Positions 6,019-7,207 of a stretch of 7,207 nucleotides of DNA are shown here, piece after piece (the stretch's first letter is position 1; every line of letters begins with the position of its first letter). The translations under genes were made by a program, and so were the position numbers. The DNA is from Gammaproteobacteria bacterium (GTDB lineage: Bacteria; Pseudomonadota; Gammaproteobacteria; CAJXQU01), in NCBI GenBank assembly GCA_026984275.1, contig JALSSM010000427.1, forward strand, positions 1 to 7,207, given 5' to 3'. The notes under the pieces are model-generated. The model saw only the letters and a program-made list of their open reading frames with translations, made no database searches and was not told the DNA's origin.

Positions 6019-6807
6019 ATGACCTGCAAATACCAATTCCTGATCCCCACACTCTTTCTATTCTTCCCTATGCAATCTATTGCTGAAGGACCGATTGATT
6101 CTGCACTGGAAATACGTCTTGAAGGACAACAGGAAACTGTCGAAACACAAAAAGAAATTGATCAGCTGGCAAATCAGAAACTGGACATGGTACAGGCGTA
6201 TCAACAAGCGACCGTTCAGTTAGGTGATCTTCGAGTTTATAACGATCAACTGGAAAAACTGGTCGATAAGCAACGGGAAGAACTTGCCTCCTTTAATCGA
6301 CAGTTACAAAACGCTAAAGAAGCACAGAGAACCATCGTTCCCATGATGTTGAAAATGGTTAAAGTCCTTAGCCGCTTTATTCAACTGGACACTCCTTTTC
6401 TGGAAAAAGAAAGAGCAATGCGAATTACCAGTCTGAAAGAAATGCTTGATAACCCTTCCATCAGTACTTCTGAAAAATACCGCAGGATCCTTGAGGCTTA
6501 TCAAATTGAAGCAGATTATGGAAGAACACTGGAAGCCTATAATGGTGAGATTAAAATAAACGGAGAGAACAGATCGATAGAATTTCTCCGTGTTGGCCGT
6601 GTTGCATTAATCTATTCAAGCCTTGATGGTACGGAGACCGGTATCTGGAATAAAAAAACCAGGCAATGGGATCGATTGCCACCTGAATATAACCAGTCTA
6701 TTAACCACGGATTACGTATCGCAAGAAAAGAGGCGCCACCAGATCTCATAAAGATTCCTCTGAATTCTTTTGACTTTAAAAATCAGACAGTCGGAGGTGA
6801 GAAATGA
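6019..6807 (+). CDS. DUF3450 family periplasmic coiled-coil protein (TonB2-cluster associated)
   Basis: A 262-residue exported protein. The N-terminus is a signal peptide with a hydrophobic core at about residues 7-18 and likely cleavage after Ala22 (SIA/EG). A long charged, Gln/Glu/Lys-rich coiled coil spans about residues 28-105. The conserved DUF3450 core follows: PFLEKERAMRI near 133-143, EKYRRILEAYQIEADYGR near 158-175, then FLRVGRVALIYSSLDG and a GIWNKKTRQW element. Members are usually the first gene of clusters with a TtpC-type ExbB-like protein, ExbB, ExbD and TonB, and are thought to assist that trans-envelope energiser. The molecular function is not established. It overlaps the next gene by four bases (ATGA). 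The start has only a weak ribosome site, but the in-frame TAA at 6004 excludes a longer form. Confidence 0.9.
   Translation: MTCKYQFLIPTLFLFFPMQSIAEGPIDSALEIRLEGQQETVETQKEIDQLANQKLDMVQAYQQATVQLGDLRVYNDQLEKLVDKQREELASFNRQLQNAKEAQRTIVPMMLKMVKVLSRFIQLDTPFLEKERAMRITSLKEMLDNPSISTSEKYRRILEAYQIEADYGRTLEAYNGEIKINGENRSIEFLRVGRVALIYSSLDGTETGIWNKKTRQWDRLPPEYNQSINHGLRIARKEAPPDLIKIPLNSFDFKNQTVGGEK
6793..6800 (+). promoter_or_regulatory. strong Shine-Dalgarno sequence for the TtpC-like gene
   Basis: GGAGGTGA lies in the last codons of the DUF3450 gene, three bases before the ATG at 6804. It fixes the start of the truncated downstream gene and points to coupled translation of the pair. Confidence 0.8.
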
Positions 6808-7207
6808 GCCTTCGTCATATCCTGGTTTTTGCTTTACTCTTGATTTCATCAAACAGCATGGCCGCTCCTCAGACACTTGACGATCTTCTTAATGAAGTCC
6901 GCCAGGGACGGGCTGCCGAAAAAATTGAAAATGCTGAACGACTCAAGCGCTTCAGGGAAAATAAAAACAAACAGGCCTCGCTACTTGCAAAAGTAACTGC
7001 AGAACTGCAACAGGAAGAGTCCAGAGGGGAGCAATTAAGAAAAGAGTATGAAGAAAACCAGCAGAAAATAGAACAGCAGAGAGACGTTCTTTTCGAAGCT
7101 GCTGGCGCTGTCAACGAACTTCAGGGAGTGACTCGACAGATGGCACGGGACATAAAAAATATTGTCAGTGCTTCTCTGGTAAGTGCAGAAAAACCGGGTC
7201 GGATTCA
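6804..7207 (+). CDS. ttpC: TtpC-like MotA/TolQ/ExbB proton channel family protein, 3' end missing
   Basis: The frame from ATG 6804 is open to the window edge, giving 134 complete codons. It starts with a signal peptide (MSLRHILVFALLLISSNSMA, likely cleaved after Ala20). TLDDLLNEVRQGR follows, a hallmark at the mature N-terminus of the long ExbB-like proteins of TonB2 systems. Next comes a charged coiled coil at about residues 36-105 and the segment DIKNIVSASLVSAEKPGR at 117-134. In this family the coiled-coil periplasmic region precedes membrane helices and the proton-channel domain, which here lie beyond the window; full-length members have roughly 450 residues. TtpC links the DUF3450 protein, ExbB/ExbD and TonB to power outer-membrane receptors. 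The call rests on the N-terminal region and the DUF3450 neighbour. Confidence 0.87.
   Translation, partial: MSLRHILVFALLLISSNSMAAPQTLDDLLNEVRQGRAAEKIENAERLKRFRENKNKQASLLAKVTAELQQEESRGEQLRKEYEENQQKIEQQRDVLFEAAGAVNELQGVTRQMARDIKNIVSASLVSAEKPGRI

Noticed and set aside
6869..7114. 81-residue minus-strand ORF
   Set aside because: It is a Ser/Cys/Phe-rich antisense shadow of the coiled-coil region of the TtpC-like gene, whose forward frame has a signal peptide, a strong ribosome site and family motifs.

Overview
The window reads as a chromosomal segment of a gammaproteobacterium. Three gene families point there: a MupP-type phosphatase, the YgfX/SdhE/YgfZ set, and a DUF3450 plus TtpC-type pair of the kind found in TonB2 energy-transduction clusters. 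The succinate dehydrogenase subunits are of the alphaproteobacterial/mitochondrial-like sequence type, which several gammaproteobacterial lineages share, so the species cannot be named from this alone. The DNA is moderately AT-rich and tightly packed. I see no tRNA, rRNA, CRISPR array, insertion sequence or phage gene.

Layout. (1) Positions 1-517 (+): the 3' part of a HAD phosphatase, most like MupP, an N-acetylmuramic acid 6-phosphate phosphatase. (2) Positions 514-942 (-): a two-helix membrane protein of the YgfX (CptA) family, whose stop overlaps the phosphatase stop. (3) After a 78-bp divergent gap, a forward run of seven closely spaced genes from about 1021 to 5850: an SDHAF4-like (DUF1674) assembly factor, sdhC, sdhD, sdhA, sdhB, sdhE and ygfZ. 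(4) Positions 5851-6018: a 168-bp non-coding gap that contains an 11-codon mini-ORF with a good Shine-Dalgarno sequence. (5) Positions 6019-7207: a secreted coiled-coil DUF3450 protein, then the 5' part of a TtpC-like MotA/TolQ/ExbB-family protein that runs off the window.

How the genes fit together. The central run encodes the whole succinate:quinone oxidoreductase (complex II) together with factors for its maturation. SdhE promotes covalent attachment of FAD to SdhA. The SDHAF4-like protein is expected to protect flavinylated SdhA and help it join SdhB. YgfZ maintains iron-sulfur proteins, and SdhB carries three Fe-S clusters. YgfX, known elsewhere as a membrane partner of SdhE, lies immediately upstream on the opposite strand. 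In E. coli ygfX, sdhE and ygfZ are neighbours, far from sdhCDAB; here the structural operon sits between ygfX and sdhE. This apparent complex II assembly island is the most interesting feature of the window. The families are individually known, so the novelty is in their arrangement. The last two genes start a separate unit, probably a TonB-type transport energiser whose exbB, exbD and tonB genes would lie beyond the right edge.
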